From positions 6,448,001 to 6,512,000 of the forward strand of contig NZ_CP023689.1 in assembly GCF_008704715.1 (NCBI RefSeq): DNA of 64,000 nt, written 5' to 3'. This DNA comes from Streptomyces chartreusis. Its GTDB lineage: Bacteria > Actinomycetota > Actinomycetes > Streptomycetales > Streptomycetaceae. Below are positions 8,760 to 17,241 of the stretch, in pieces; the first letter of the stretch is position 1; each line of letters starts with the position of its first letter. The notes beneath the pieces are model-generated. The model made no database searches. It was given only the letters and a program-made list of their open reading frames with translations, and was not told the origin of the DNA. The position numbers and the translations under genes were made by a program.

Positions 8760-9490
8760 CAGTGGTCCTCTGTTACGCCCAGTGCCGCGAGCAGCCGTTC
8801 GCGGTACTCGCCGAGCAGCGGGTCCCGGTACGTCCGTGGATGCGGGCGGTCGATGGTCAGGTCGAGGCCGATCCGGCCCCGGTCGAGCACGAGCACCCGG
8901 TCGGCGAGCACGATCGCCTCGTCGACGTCGTGGGTGACGAGCAGTACGGAGGGGCGGTGGCGTTCCCACAGCTCTCGCAGCAGGTTGTGCATCTTGATCC
9001 GGGTGAGGGCGTCCAGCGCCCCGAACGGCTCGTCGGCCAGCAGCAGTTCGGGCTCCCGGACCAGCGAGCGGGCCAGCGCGGCCCGCTGCTGCTCGCCGCC
9101 GGACAGCTCGCTCGGCCAGGCCCGCTCGCGGCCCCGCAGTCCGACCTCGGCGAGGGCGTCGCGGCCCTTCTGCTCGGCCTGGCTGCCGTCGAGCCCGAGC
9201 AGGACGTTGGCGAGGACGCGCCGCCAGGGCAGCAGCCGGGAGTCCTGGAAGACGACCGACACCCGGTCCGGGGCCGTGAGCTGTCCGCTACCGGTGACCT
9301 CGTGGTCGAGTCCGGCGACCGCCCGCAGCAGGGTGCTCTTGCCGGAGCCGCTGTGCCCCAGCAGGGCCACGAACTGGCCGGCGGGAATGTCCAGGTCGAT
9401 GCCGTCGAGCACGACGCGTTCGTCGAACGACCGCGTCAGCGACCGGAGTTGGACGGCGGGACGGGTCAGCTGCTCAGTGTGCGGCGCCAC
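8759..9490 (-). CDS. ABC transporter ATPase, SsuB/TauB-like
   Basis: A 243-aa ATP-binding subunit with Walker A (GHSGSGKST), Q-loop, the signature LSGGEQQRAALARSLV, Walker B (LLLADEPFGALD) and the switch His in VTHDVDEA. It matches nitrate/sulfonate/taurine importers. The chosen start is GTG at 9490 with GGAGGG upstream; it overlaps the end of the permease gene by 25 bp. The longer open frame to 10171 is antisense-type noise over the permease. Confidence 0.9.
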   Translation of the reverse strand: MAPHTEQLTRPAVQLRSLTRSFDERVVLDGIDLDIPAGQFVALLGHSGSGKSTLLRAVAGLDHEVTGSGQLTAPDRVSVVFQDSRLLPWRRVLANVLLGLDGSQAEQKGRDALAEVGLRGRERAWPSELSGGEQQRAALARSLVREPELLLADEPFGALDALTRIKMHNLLRELWERHRPSVLLVTHDVDEAIVLADRVLVLDRGRIGLDLTIDRPHPRTYRDPLLGEYRERLLAALGVTEDH

Positions 9491-10308
9491 GACAGCACCC
9501 TCCGTTCGATGAGACGGACCGTGCTGTCGGAGACGAGGCCGAAGATGCCGTAGACCACCAGGCCGACGAGGATGACGTCCGACTGGCCGTAGTTCGTGGC
9601 CTGGAACATCATGTAGCCGAGGCCGCTGGTGGCGTTGATCTGCTCCAGGACCACCAGGCCCAGCCAGGACCCGGTCACGCCGAGCCGGAGTCCCACGAAG
9701 AACCCGGGCAGTGCGCCGGGGATGACGATCTCCCGGATGAAGCGCAGCTTCGACAGGCCCTGCACCTCGGCGAGTTCGACGAACCGGTTGTCGATGCCGG
9801 ACAGGGCGGCGTGGGTGTTGAGGTAGATCGGGATGTAGACGACGATCGCGATGATCGCGATCTTGAAGGTCTCGCCGATGCCCAGCCAGAGGATGAACAG
9901 CGGGATCAGACCGAGGGTGGGGATGGCCCGGTTGAGGTTGACCGTGCCGTCGATCAGCGCCTCCCCGGTGCGGGTGAGCCCGGAGGCCAGGGCCAGTACG
10001 ACGCCGGCGGTCAGCCCGATCGCGAAGCCGGACGCGGCCCGCTGCAACGAGGTGAGGATGTCGGTGATCAGGGTCCCGTCGGTCCACAGCTGGGCGCCGG
10101 TCTCCACCACCGTCCAGGGCGCCGGTATCGCGGCGGGGTCGAGCGCCTCGGCGGCGGACGCGACGGCCCACAGGGCGAGCACCAGCAGGGGACCGGCGAG
10201 CCGGGCGGCGGGCAGGCGTTTGCCGGGGGCGAGCCCGCGGCGTCGTTTACGGGGCCGCTCGTCAGCCGTGACGACGGCGGCGGCCTTGTGCAGGGTGGTC
10301 GTGGTCAT
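9466..10308 (-). CDS. ABC transporter permease, SsuC/TauC-like
   Basis: A 280-aa membrane subunit with about six transmembrane helices. The EAA loop that docks the ATPase is visible as ELAEVQGLSKLRFIREIVIPGALPGFFVGLRLG. The N-terminal 30 residues are basic and cytoplasmic. The start ATG at 10308 begins 5 bp after the stop of the binding-protein gene. Together with the ATPase and lipoprotein it forms an importer for sulfonates or related anions. Confidence 0.9.
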   Translation of the reverse strand: MTTTTLHKAAAVVTADERPRKRRRGLAPGKRLPAARLAGPLLVLALWAVASAAEALDPAAIPAPWTVVETGAQLWTDGTLITDILTSLQRAASGFAIGLTAGVVLALASGLTRTGEALIDGTVNLNRAIPTLGLIPLFILWLGIGETFKIAIIAIVVYIPIYLNTHAALSGIDNRFVELAEVQGLSKLRFIREIVIPGALPGFFVGLRLGVTGSWLGLVVLEQINATSGLGYMMFQATNYGQSDVILVGLVVYGIFGLVSDSTVRLIERRVLSWRRTLSS

Positions 10309-10313
10309 GGCGG

Positions 10314-11381
10314 TCACTTCCGGTACTCGGCCGGTACGGACTTGGCGGCGATGCCCTCGAAGCGGTGGTCGAAGAGCCCGCCGACGTCGAACTTCTTCAC
10401 GAAGCCGCCCTCCGCGAGCAGATCCGCGGTCTCCTGCTCCCACTCGATCGCCTCGTCCCAGCTCGGCGGGAACAGCGGCTTGTTGGCGAGCTCGGTGATC
10501 GCCGCGGCCTGGGGGAGGGTCAGGTTCTGCGTCTTCACGTAGAACTCCCGGTTCCAGATGTCGGGGTGCTCGTACGTCCACACCTGGCCCTTGGCCCAGT
10601 ACGGGATGTAGGCGGCGACCGCGGCGGCCTTCGCGGGGTCGTTCAGCACCGAGGCCGGCGCCCACAGCAGGTTGAGCAGGTCGACGACGTCGGTGGTGAT
10701 GACACGGGCGCCCTTGCCCTCGTACTGCTTCAGATAGGCGGGCGCCTGGCTGTTGCCGAGCGGGGCGATGTCGACCTGCCCGGACTGCAGGGCCGTGAGG
10801 AACTGGTTGCTGGTCAGCGGGACCAGCTCCACCTCGTCGTACTTCAGCCCGGCCTTCTTCAGCGCGCGCAGCAGGACGACGCCCTGCGCCTGGCCCTGCG
10901 AGAAGGCGAGCTTCCTGCCCTTGAAGTCCTCGACCGACCGGATGTCGCTGCCGGGCTTGGTGGCGAAGAGGTAGTTGGGCTTACGGGTGACGTTGATCGC
11001 CACGATCTTCGCGTCGAAGCCCTGGTAGTACGCCTGGATCGGCGGGATGCCCGCGTTGTTGGCGAGGTCCAGCGACTTGGCCCGGAAGGCGTTGATGACA
11101 TCGGGCCCGGCTCCGATGTTCAGCCAGTTGCTGACCTTGAAGGGCGGATCACCCAACTTGGCCAGTCTGAACTGGAGTTGCTGGGTGTTCTGGAAGGAGG
11201 AGATCTTCAGGCTGGTGCCGGCGGGCACGTTTTTCGCCAGCGGGGCGGTCGAGGCGCCTTTGCTCGCGGCGGCCGCGCTGCTGTCGGCGCAGCCGCTGAG
11301 TCCGGCGACACCGGCGGCGGCGCCGAGCAGGGAGGTGAGGAAGAGCCGTCGGTCGACACCGGACACGGGGGATGCGGGCAT
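10314..11381 (-). CDS. ABC transporter substrate-binding lipoprotein, SsuA-like
   Basis: A 355-aa protein. The N terminus contains VDRRLFLTSLLGAAAGVAGLSGC: twin arginines plus a lipobox (LSGC), so a Tat-exported lipoprotein, common in Streptomyces. The mature part fits the NMT1/SsuA periplasmic-binding fold for sulfonates, nitrate or thiamine precursors. I chose ATG 11381 because the extra N terminus from 11417 falls inside the attenuator hairpin and its T-rich tail. It is the first structural gene of the organosulfur operon. Confidence 0.88.
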   Translation of the reverse strand: MPASPVSGVDRRLFLTSLLGAAAGVAGLSGCADSSAAAASKGASTAPLAKNVPAGTSLKISSFQNTQQLQFRLAKLGDPPFKVSNWLNIGAGPDVINAFRAKSLDLANNAGIPPIQAYYQGFDAKIVAINVTRKPNYLFATKPGSDIRSVEDFKGRKLAFSQGQAQGVVLLRALKKAGLKYDEVELVPLTSNQFLTALQSGQVDIAPLGNSQAPAYLKQYEGKGARVITTDVVDLLNLLWAPASVLNDPAKAAAVAAYIPYWAKGQVWTYEHPDIWNREFYVKTQNLTLPQAAAITELANKPLFPPSWDEAIEWEQETADLLAEGGFVKKFDVGGLFDHRFEGIAAKSVPAEYRK

Positions 11382-11420
11382 GGCAGGACTCCGTGGGTTC
11401 AAAAGGAAAGAAGGCATGCC

Positions 11421-11456
11421 GAATTCCGGGCCCGAAGAGGCCGGGAAAGGGAATTC
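11421..11456 (-). promoter_or_regulatory. Attenuator-type hairpin of the sulfonate operon
   Basis: An inverted repeat with arms GAATTCC and GGAATTC plus an inner GGCC/GGCC pairing, lying between the leader peptide and ssuA-like gene. On the minus strand it is followed by a pyrimidine run (CTTCTTTCCTTTT). The position and tail fit a transcription attenuator whose folding depends on ribosome progress through the Cys codons upstream. That mechanism is inference. Confidence 0.6.
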
Positions 11457-11494
11457 AGGCAGGAGGAAATGAGCGCTTCACACGCGGCGGTGAG

Positions 11495-11554
11495 TCAGCA
11501 ACAGAGGGTGCGACAGCTCACGAACAGGCTCATGAGCAGTAGGTTCCCGGCCAT
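11495..11554 (-). CDS. Cysteine-codon leader peptide of the sulfonate operon
   Basis: A 19-residue open frame, MAGNLLLMSLFVSCRTLCC, ending in two Cys codons directly before TGA, with a third Cys five residues earlier. AAGGGG lies 5 nt before the ATG, so it should be translated. It sits 114 bp upstream of the ssuA-like start and just ahead of the hairpin. Actinobacterial sulfur-assimilation operons often carry such cysteine-rich upstream ORFs, where stalling under cysteine shortage raises operon expression. The reading here is by eye. Confidence 0.72.
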   Translation of the reverse strand: MAGNLLLMSLFVSCRTLCC

Positions 11555-11587
11555 CGGTGCCCCTTGTCAACATTCCGAGTTTCTGAA

Positions 11588-12790
11588 TTAAATAGCCTCA
11601 GGTGACGCGCCCAGCGGATCCCGGTACAGCACATCCAGAGCCACCGAACCGCCCGCCACCGCGAGCACGGAATCCGCGAAACTCGTAGGTGCGACGGCGG
11701 CCGCCCGCTCACTGCCGACGGCGTCGCGCAGCGCCGCGAGACAGTCCTCACGGCTCAGCACGCCGAGCTCGGTGACGACGACGGTCTCCGGGTTGAGGAC
11801 GTCGAGCAGGAGCCCCACCGCCCGCCCGGTCATCCGCGCCCGGTCGGTCAGCAGCCGCAGGGCGACCGGGTCGCCGTCCCGCGCGGCACGCAGGACATGC
11901 CGCGGATTGGTCCCCTGGACGACCCCGGCCGCTCGCGCCCGGCGGCACAACGTCCGTTCGCTCAGCTCGACCTGGAGGCAGCCGACCCGTCCGCAGTGGC
12001 AGGTCTCCGTGCCGCCCGGCACCGGCAGATGGGCGATGGCGCCGGCCTGCGAGCGGGGACCGTGGTGCACCTCGTCGCCGGTCGCGAAGGCCGCGTCGAC
12101 GACGTTGCCGACGAACAGGTGCAGCACGCTGCCGCTGCCGCGCGCCCGCCCGAACAGCCGCTCCGCGTTCACCAACGCCCGCGCGTGCCCGTCCACATGG
12201 ACCGGCAGCCCGGTGCGGGCGCCGAGCACGTCCCGCACCGGCACCTCGCGCCAGCCCAGCAGCGGATGCTCGACGACGACGCCCGAGTCCCGGTCCACCC
12301 AGCCCCCGGCCGCGAAGCCGACGCCGAGCGGCCGGCTGCCCGGCGCCGCGTCCAGCAGCGCGGCCAGCCCGTCGGCGGCCCGGTCCAGGACGTCGTACGG
12401 ATCCATGTCGCCGGTGTGCTTCAACTCCCGCTCGGCGACGACGCGTCCGCGCGGATCGAGCAGCGCCACCGTGGTGTACGGCACCGCCACATGGACCCCG
12501 CCCACGACGAACCGTGTGTCGTCCAGGTCGATGGGTACGTGCGGCCGGCCGACGCCGCCGGACTGCCGGGGCGCGGCGGCCTCGCGGATCAGCCCGAGCC
12601 GGGTGAGGCGGGCGCAGTGGTCGGTCACCGACGCCGGTGACAGCCCGGTCAGCCGGGCGATGTTGCTGCGGGCGACCGGGCCGTGCTCCAGCACGGACCG
12701 CAGGATGACGCTGGCGCTGGTCCGGCGCCGGTCACGGTCGGCGATACGGGGGACGGGGGACGTAAGGGTGGGTGCCGCGGTACGGGGCAT
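11588..12790 (-). CDS. ROK-family transcriptional regulator
   Basis: A 400-aa protein with an N-terminal winged helix (VARSNIARLTGLSPASVTDHCARL, about residues 40-65) and a C-terminal ROK domain with the zinc-binding Cys cluster CHCGRVGCLQ. ROK regulators usually sense sugars or sugar phosphates. This one is transcribed toward the sulfonate operon and has a leader peptide of the sulfur-metabolism type upstream, so it may control that operon; this is inference. The start at 12790 has GAGGAAG 8 nt upstream. Confidence 0.85.
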   Translation of the reverse strand: MPRTAAPTLTSPVPRIADRDRRRTSASVILRSVLEHGPVARSNIARLTGLSPASVTDHCARLTRLGLIREAAAPRQSGGVGRPHVPIDLDDTRFVVGGVHVAVPYTTVALLDPRGRVVAERELKHTGDMDPYDVLDRAADGLAALLDAAPGSRPLGVGFAAGGWVDRDSGVVVEHPLLGWREVPVRDVLGARTGLPVHVDGHARALVNAERLFGRARGSGSVLHLFVGNVVDAAFATGDEVHHGPRSQAGAIAHLPVPGGTETCHCGRVGCLQVELSERTLCRRARAAGVVQGTNPRHVLRAARDGDPVALRLLTDRARMTGRAVGLLLDVLNPETVVVTELGVLSREDCLAALRDAVGSERAAAVAPTSFADSVLAVAGGSVALDVLYRDPLGASPEAI

Positions 12791-12868
12791 GGGGTACTTC
12801 CTCGGGAGCCGGTCCGACACTGCGCCGTCTGCTGCGGGCGAGCCGGACCGGAGCCACCTCGGACCGAC

Positions 12869-12955
12869 TCACCCCGGTCGGCGACAGGCGGCCGCGCCCA
12901 CGCGTCGCAGGTCGACGTGGCGACGCGACGTGAAGTTCCGGGACTGGGCGACCAT
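12869..12955 (-). CDS. RRHVDL-type leader peptide upstream of the ROK regulator
   Basis: A 28-residue frame beginning MVAQSRNFTS and containing RRHVDLRRVGAAAC, ending 78 bp before the ROK start. The RRHVDLxRV...C motif is, from memory, the hallmark of short putative leader peptides before Streptomyces sulfur genes. No strong ribosome-binding site is visible. A possible -10 (TAGCTT) lies 7 nt before the ATG, so it may be translated from a leaderless mRNA. Confidence 0.7.
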   Translation of the reverse strand: MVAQSRNFTSRRHVDLRRVGAAACRRPG

Positions 12956-13276
12956 GCGCTCGAAGCTAGCAAAGCGGACCACCGCTGCCCAGACGGCGAC
13001 CGACGGGCGAGACGGCTCTTCACATGCGGGCAATCTCTTCACGCGCGAGCAACATGATTGGCGCATTCCCACAGTCGGCCCGAAGCCCCGTCCTGTGAGT
13101 CGTACGTCCCTGCCTCAGTGACCGGCGTCACCCCGTACCCGGTGTAACCGCCACCCTTTGTCCGGAGCCGACTAACCCCGTGATCCGGCCTTTGTCGACC
13201 ACTGACGGTGAGGGGCCGCAACACCCTGGGATAGCGTCACAGCGTCCCGTACCGCCCTCACCCTCGCGGAGTCCCC

Positions 13277-13855
13277 ATGAGCACCGCTGCCGCCCCCATC
13301 CGCACCGGACAGGTCCTCGCCGACCTGCTCCCGGCCTCCCGCGTCCGCGACATCGCGCTCGTCGTCGGCGGTGCCGCGTTCACCGGCCTCGCGGCCCAGA
13401 TCTCCGTTCCCGTGCCCGGCTCCCCGGTGCCGGTGACCGGTCAGACCCTCGCGGTGCTGCTCGTCGGTACGGCCCTCGGAGCCGGCCGCGGCTTCCTCTC
13501 GCTCGCGCTGTACGCGCTGGCCGGCATCGCGGGTGTGCCGTGGTTCGCGGACGGCACCTCCGGCGCCGCAGCCCCGTCCTTCGGCTACATCCTCGGCATG
13601 ATCCTCGCCTCGACCGTCGTCGGTGCGCTGGCCCGCCGCGGCGCCGACCGCACCGTACTGCGCACCGCCGGCGCCATGTTGCTCGGCGAGGCGATCATCT
13701 ACGCCGTCGGCGTGCCCTACCTGGCCCTGGCCACCGGCATGTCGGCGTCCGCCGCGATCGCGGCCGGTCTCACCCCGTTCCTGATCGGCGACGCCCTGAA
13801 GGCCGCCCTGGCGATGGGCGCGCTGCCCAGCGCCTGGAAGCTGCTCGACCGCTGA
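13277..13855 (+). CDS. bioY: Biotin transporter BioY
   Basis: A 192-aa membrane protein with about six helices. The motif SVPVPGSPVPVTGQTLAVLLVGTALGAGRG (about residues 45-75) and the GxxYxLAGxxGVPWF segment identify BioY, the substrate-binding S component of the energy-coupling-factor biotin importer. No bioM/bioN-type ATPase or transmembrane partner is adjacent, so it probably uses a shared ECF module or works alone. It is divergent from the ROK gene. I could not see a recognisable biotin operator upstream. A strong terminator follows. Confidence 0.9.
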   Translation: MSTAAAPIRTGQVLADLLPASRVRDIALVVGGAAFTGLAAQISVPVPGSPVPVTGQTLAVLLVGTALGAGRGFLSLALYALAGIAGVPWFADGTSGAAAPSFGYILGMILASTVVGALARRGADRTVLRTAGAMLLGEAIIYAVGVPYLALATGMSASAAIAAGLTPFLIGDALKAALAMGALPSAWKLLDR

Positions 13856-13872
13856 GGCGGTAGCTCCCGAGC

Positions 13873-13915
13873 AAGAGGCTCGCCGGGTCGACGACTTCGA
13901 CCCGACGAGCCTCTT
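13873..13915. terminator. Terminator between bioY and the LPXTG gene
   Basis: An 18-bp stem with one mismatch (arms AAGAGGCTCGCCGGGTCG and its near-complement) and a 7-nt loop, ending in CTCTTTC. It lies between two convergent genes and probably works in both directions. Confidence 0.8.
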
Positions 13916-13949
13916 TCGCGTTCCCGCGCCGGACGGCGGGACCGTGGAC

Positions 13950-14675
13950 TCAGTCCGCCTGCCGCCTCGGCCGCCGGAGCTGCGACCACCACAGCCCGGC
14001 CGCGCCCGCCGCGATCAGTGCCGCGCCGGCCGCGCCGAGCGGCAGGACGTCACGACCGAGGCCGGTCTTGGGCAGTTCGTCGGGGCCGGGAGCCACCGGC
14101 TTGTTGTCGGTGCCGAGCAGCAGCGGGGTGGCCGGGGCGTCGGGCGACGGGTTCGTCGTACCGAACGGCACCGGGCCCTGCTGCCAGTACGTCTTCTTGC
14201 CGTCACCGGTCTGGACGGGGAGACAGATCTTGCCCTCCTTGCCGAGGTCGAACGTCGCCGCCACGGCGTACGACTTCGACTCACCGGCGGGGAGATTGTC
14301 GAGAGCACAGGCGAAACCGCTGTTCGAGCCCTCCGGGAGATTGCTTTTCTCGATCGCCGAACAGCCTTCGACATTCTTGACGGTGAGGCCGTCGAACCCG
14401 ACGACCAAAAGCTGGATCTTTCCGCTCTCCTCGGTCCCTTCGTTCTTCACCGTGGCGGTGATCTCGGTTTCTTGCGAACTGTTGTTCACCGAGATTTTCT
14501 CCGGCAACTCGGTGGTGAGCTTCACCCCCGACGGCGCCGCGTCGATGACCTTTCCCCCCTTGCTGCTCCCGGGTCCCTGGTCGTCCGCACTGGCAGTGAA
14601 GGAAAGGATCATCACTGCCGAAAAAGATGTCGCGACCAGCGATCCCGCGATGGCCGTCGTGCGACGAGAACTCAT
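13950..14675 (-). CDS. Secreted LPXTG cell-wall-anchored protein
   Basis: A 241-aa protein with an N-terminal signal (RRTTAIAGSLVATSFSAVMILSFTASA) and a C-terminal sorting signal: LPKTG at residues 201-205, a hydrophobic stretch, then RRPRRQAD. A sortase should cut it and link it to peptidoglycan. The middle (about residues 45-180) reads like a beta-sandwich of the DUF11/CARDB kind with two Cys (EGCSA and GFACAL) that could form a disulfide. AAGGGGG precedes the ATG at 14675. GC content is visibly lower than in neighbouring genes. It diverges from the kinase gene by 118 bp. Confidence 0.82.
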   Translation of the reverse strand: MSSRRTTAIAGSLVATSFSAVMILSFTASADDQGPGSSKGGKVIDAAPSGVKLTTELPEKISVNNSSQETEITATVKNEGTEESGKIQLLVVGFDGLTVKNVEGCSAIEKSNLPEGSNSGFACALDNLPAGESKSYAVAATFDLGKEGKICLPVQTGDGKKTYWQQGPVPFGTTNPSPDAPATPLLLGTDNKPVAPGPDELPKTGLGRDVLPLGAAGAALIAAGAAGLWWSQLRRPRRQAD

Positions 14676-14793
14676 GTTCGTCCCCCTTGCCTGCGCCTGA
14701 ATTCGCAGTACTTGAAGAGCTACCACAAGATTTCTCCGCACTATGCTGGTACGGCACGAAGTGTGACCATTGTGTTTCAATGGCGGATGTCCG

Positions 14794-17154
14794 ATGCGGC
14801 ATCGAGGGGGGTGCAGTGGATTGCCGGGGAATACGAGGAGTGGCGGGGTTCCAGGTGTACTGGTGACGGGGCGCTATCGATTGGTCGAGAGTATCGGCCA
14901 GGGGGGAATGGGGCGCGTGTGGCGAGCGGTCGACGAAATCCTCGATCGACTGGTCGCCGTCAAGGAAATGCGCATCGACGGCCTGGACCCCGAGGACACC
15001 CGCACGCGCCGTGAACGTACCCTGCGCGAGGCGCGGGCGACGGCACGGATCGACCACCCCAACGTCGTACGGGTCTACGACGTGGTCGACGAGGGCGAAC
15101 GCCTGTGGATCGTCATGGAGTTGGTGGCCGGCCGCTCCCTGGAACGCATCATGGCGGAGGAGGGCCCGCTCGGCCCCGGCGAGACGGCCCGGATCGGCCT
15201 TGGCCTGGTGGCGGCGCTGCGGCAGGTCCATGACCGGGGTGTGCTGCACCGGGACATCAAGCCGGGCAACGTGCTGGTGGAGACGGACGTGCGGCGCGGG
15301 CGGGGCCGGGTGGTCCTGACGGACTTCGGCATCGCGGCGATACAGGACGCGAAGGCCCTCACCATGGTCGGCATGCTGGTCGGTTCCCCCGACTACATGG
15401 CCCCCGAGCGCATCTCCGGCCGCCCCCAGGGCCCGCCGTCCGACATCTGGTCCCTGGGCGCCACGCTCAGCGCGGCCCTCGCCGGCCGCTCCCCCTTCTC
15501 CCGCGACACCACCCTGGCGACCCTGCACGCGGTCCTCTACGAGGAGCCCGAACTCCCGCCCACGGCAGGCCCGTTGCGGGAGATCCTCGCGACCCTCCTG
15601 GACAAGGACCCGGACCGGCGCCCCGGCCTGGACGACCTTGAAACGGCCTTGCAGCCGGTGGCCCATCCGATTCCCACTCCGACCGTGCCTGTTGTGAGGG
15701 GAGGGGCGGACGAGCGGGGCGAGCCCGCGACGGGGGCGGCGGGTCCGCCGCCGGGAGCCGAGCCGGAAGCCGATCGGGCGAAGTCCGCCGAGCAGCAGGA
15801 GCCGGAGCAGGAGCCGGGTACGGAACCGCAGTCGGCGCCGGAGTCCGGGCAGGCGTTCATACCCGGCACGGTCGCCGAGCTGGAGCGTGACCCGGAGACG
15901 GGATCGCCCCCCGCCGCCGATCTGACGCCTGAACCCGGTCCACCGTCCGCATCCTCACCGGACCCCGCGCCGGCCACCGCACCCCCCGGCGAATCCCGCA
16001 CCCCCGCGCTTCTGGACCCCTCCCGCGTCCTGCTCCCGCCCGACCCCCGGCAGCCGCCGGACGACATCCGAGACGCGATACCGCCGACCCACCGCCCGGC
16101 CCCGACCAAAGAGGCCCGAACAGGGGTTCCGCACACCGACGTCGCGCACAGCGAGGTACTGCCCACCGAGGCTCCGCCCGCCGAGCCCACCCACCAGGCC
16201 GAACCCACCCCGGCCGAACCCACGCAGACCTCACCCACGCAGACCCCACCCACGCAAGCCCCCCGCGCCCTCAACGCCTCCACGGAACTGGCCCCCGGAT
16301 CCCGCTCGGAAGTGCACTCGGCCACCCCGGCCGGCAACTCGACCGCCCCCACCCCGCGCCGCGCAGGCGTCTCCCTGGAGCGGGCCGGCGCGGTGACCGA
16401 GCGGCGGCCGGGGCCCGGGGTGGGAGTGCCGGAAGGTGCGGCCCAGGCTCACGGAGGCATGCCGCGAGGCGGGGCCCAGGCTCAAGGGGCCATGCCGCCC
16501 GGCGAGTTCCCCGGTCCGGCGGTTCCGGCCCACCCCCGACCCCGGCGCGGACATCGCCGTACCGGAATCGTCGCCGCCGTCGGTATCGCCGCGGCCGGCG
16601 CGGTCGTGGCCGTGGTGCTCGCGTCCGACTTCGGGTCGCCGAAGGACGACGACGCGGGCGGCTCGACGCCGCCCTCGACGGCCGCGTCCTCCCCGTCGTC
16701 CACGGTCGAGGGCACGTCGAGACCGCAGAGCCTGCCGCCGGGCTCGCGCCGAGAGGCGGGCGGGTTCGCGTGGGTGCCGCCAGAGGGCTGGCAGCGGGAC
16801 GTCAAGACCGGCTCGGAGGTGCACTACACGTCACCGGACGCCAGACAGGAACTCGCCGCCAAGTCGTCCGTGGCCCGCGACGACCTGATGGACTCCTGGC
16901 AGAAGTCGGAGCAGAACGCCCAACAGGGCAAGGACTACAGCAAGATCCGCCTGGAACGCACCACCTTCCGCGGGCACCCGGCGGTCGTCTGGGAGTACAC
17001 CTTCTCCCTCCAGGGCGAGCCCTGGCACGCCCGGCTGCTCGGCTTCACCGTCGGCGGGAAGTCGTACCAGATCAACACGTGGTACCGCCCGGACATGGAG
17101 GCACAGGCCCTGAAGACCTACGAGAAGGTGAGAGACACCTTCACGGTGCTGTGA
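14794..17154 (+). CDS. Transmembrane serine/threonine protein kinase
   Basis: About 786 aa. The kinase domain (about residues 27-290) has the Gly loop IGQGGMGRVW, catalytic Lys in VAVKE, HRDIKPGN and DFG. A long Pro/Glu/Thr-rich linker follows, then one membrane helix (RTGIVAAVGIAAAGAVVAVVLA, near residue 590). The external domain of about 140 residues resembles the PsbP/DUF1795 fold. It is a membrane receptor kinase without PASTA repeats. The start is uncertain: ATG 14794 lacks a clear ribosome site, while TTG 14821 lies 9 nt after GAGGGGGG; both keep the kinase intact. Confidence 0.88.
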   Translation: MRHRGGCSGLPGNTRSGGVPGVLVTGRYRLVESIGQGGMGRVWRAVDEILDRLVAVKEMRIDGLDPEDTRTRRERTLREARATARIDHPNVVRVYDVVDEGERLWIVMELVAGRSLERIMAEEGPLGPGETARIGLGLVAALRQVHDRGVLHRDIKPGNVLVETDVRRGRGRVVLTDFGIAAIQDAKALTMVGMLVGSPDYMAPERISGRPQGPPSDIWSLGATLSAALAGRSPFSRDTTLATLHAVLYEEPELPPTAGPLREILATLLDKDPDRRPGLDDLETALQPVAHPIPTPTVPVVRGGADERGEPATGAAGPPPGAEPEADRAKSAEQQEPEQEPGTEPQSAPESGQAFIPGTVAELERDPETGSPPAADLTPEPGPPSASSPDPAPATAPPGESRTPALLDPSRVLLPPDPRQPPDDIRDAIPPTHRPAPTKEARTGVPHTDVAHSEVLPTEAPPAEPTHQAEPTPAEPTQTSPTQTPPTQAPRALNASTELAPGSRSEVHSATPAGNSTAPTPRRAGVSLERAGAVTERRPGPGVGVPEGAAQAHGGMPRGGAQAQGAMPPGEFPGPAVPAHPRPRRGHRRTGIVAAVGIAAAGAVVAVVLASDFGSPKDDDAGGSTPPSTAASSPSSTVEGTSRPQSLPPGSRREAGGFAWVPPEGWQRDVKTGSEVHYTSPDARQELAAKSSVARDDLMDSWQKSEQNAQQGKDYSKIRLERTTFRGHPAVVWEYTFSLQGEPWHARLLGFTVGGKSYQINTWYRPDMEAQALKTYEKVRDTFTVL

Positions 17155-17187
17155 CCGGGCGCGGGAGGCAGAGGACAAGAGGACAAA

Positions 17188-17220
17188 GAGGGGCGACGGG
17201 GTGGTACCCCGTCGCCCCTC
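17188..17220. terminator. Bidirectional terminator
   Basis: A perfect 15-bp stem (GAGGGGCGACGGGGT with its complement) and a 3-nt loop, lying between the convergent kinase and permease genes. Confidence 0.85.
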
Positions 17221-17241
17221 GGGCGGTACACGGCCGGCGAC

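Noticed and set aside
13180..13863. 227-codon plus-strand frame overlapping bioY
   Set aside because: Arg/Pro-rich shadow in another frame of bioY.
16150..16270. Tandem repeats in the kinase gene as a CRISPR or VNTR
   Set aside because: They are codon repeats of a Pro/Thr/Glu-rich linker, in frame and of irregular length.
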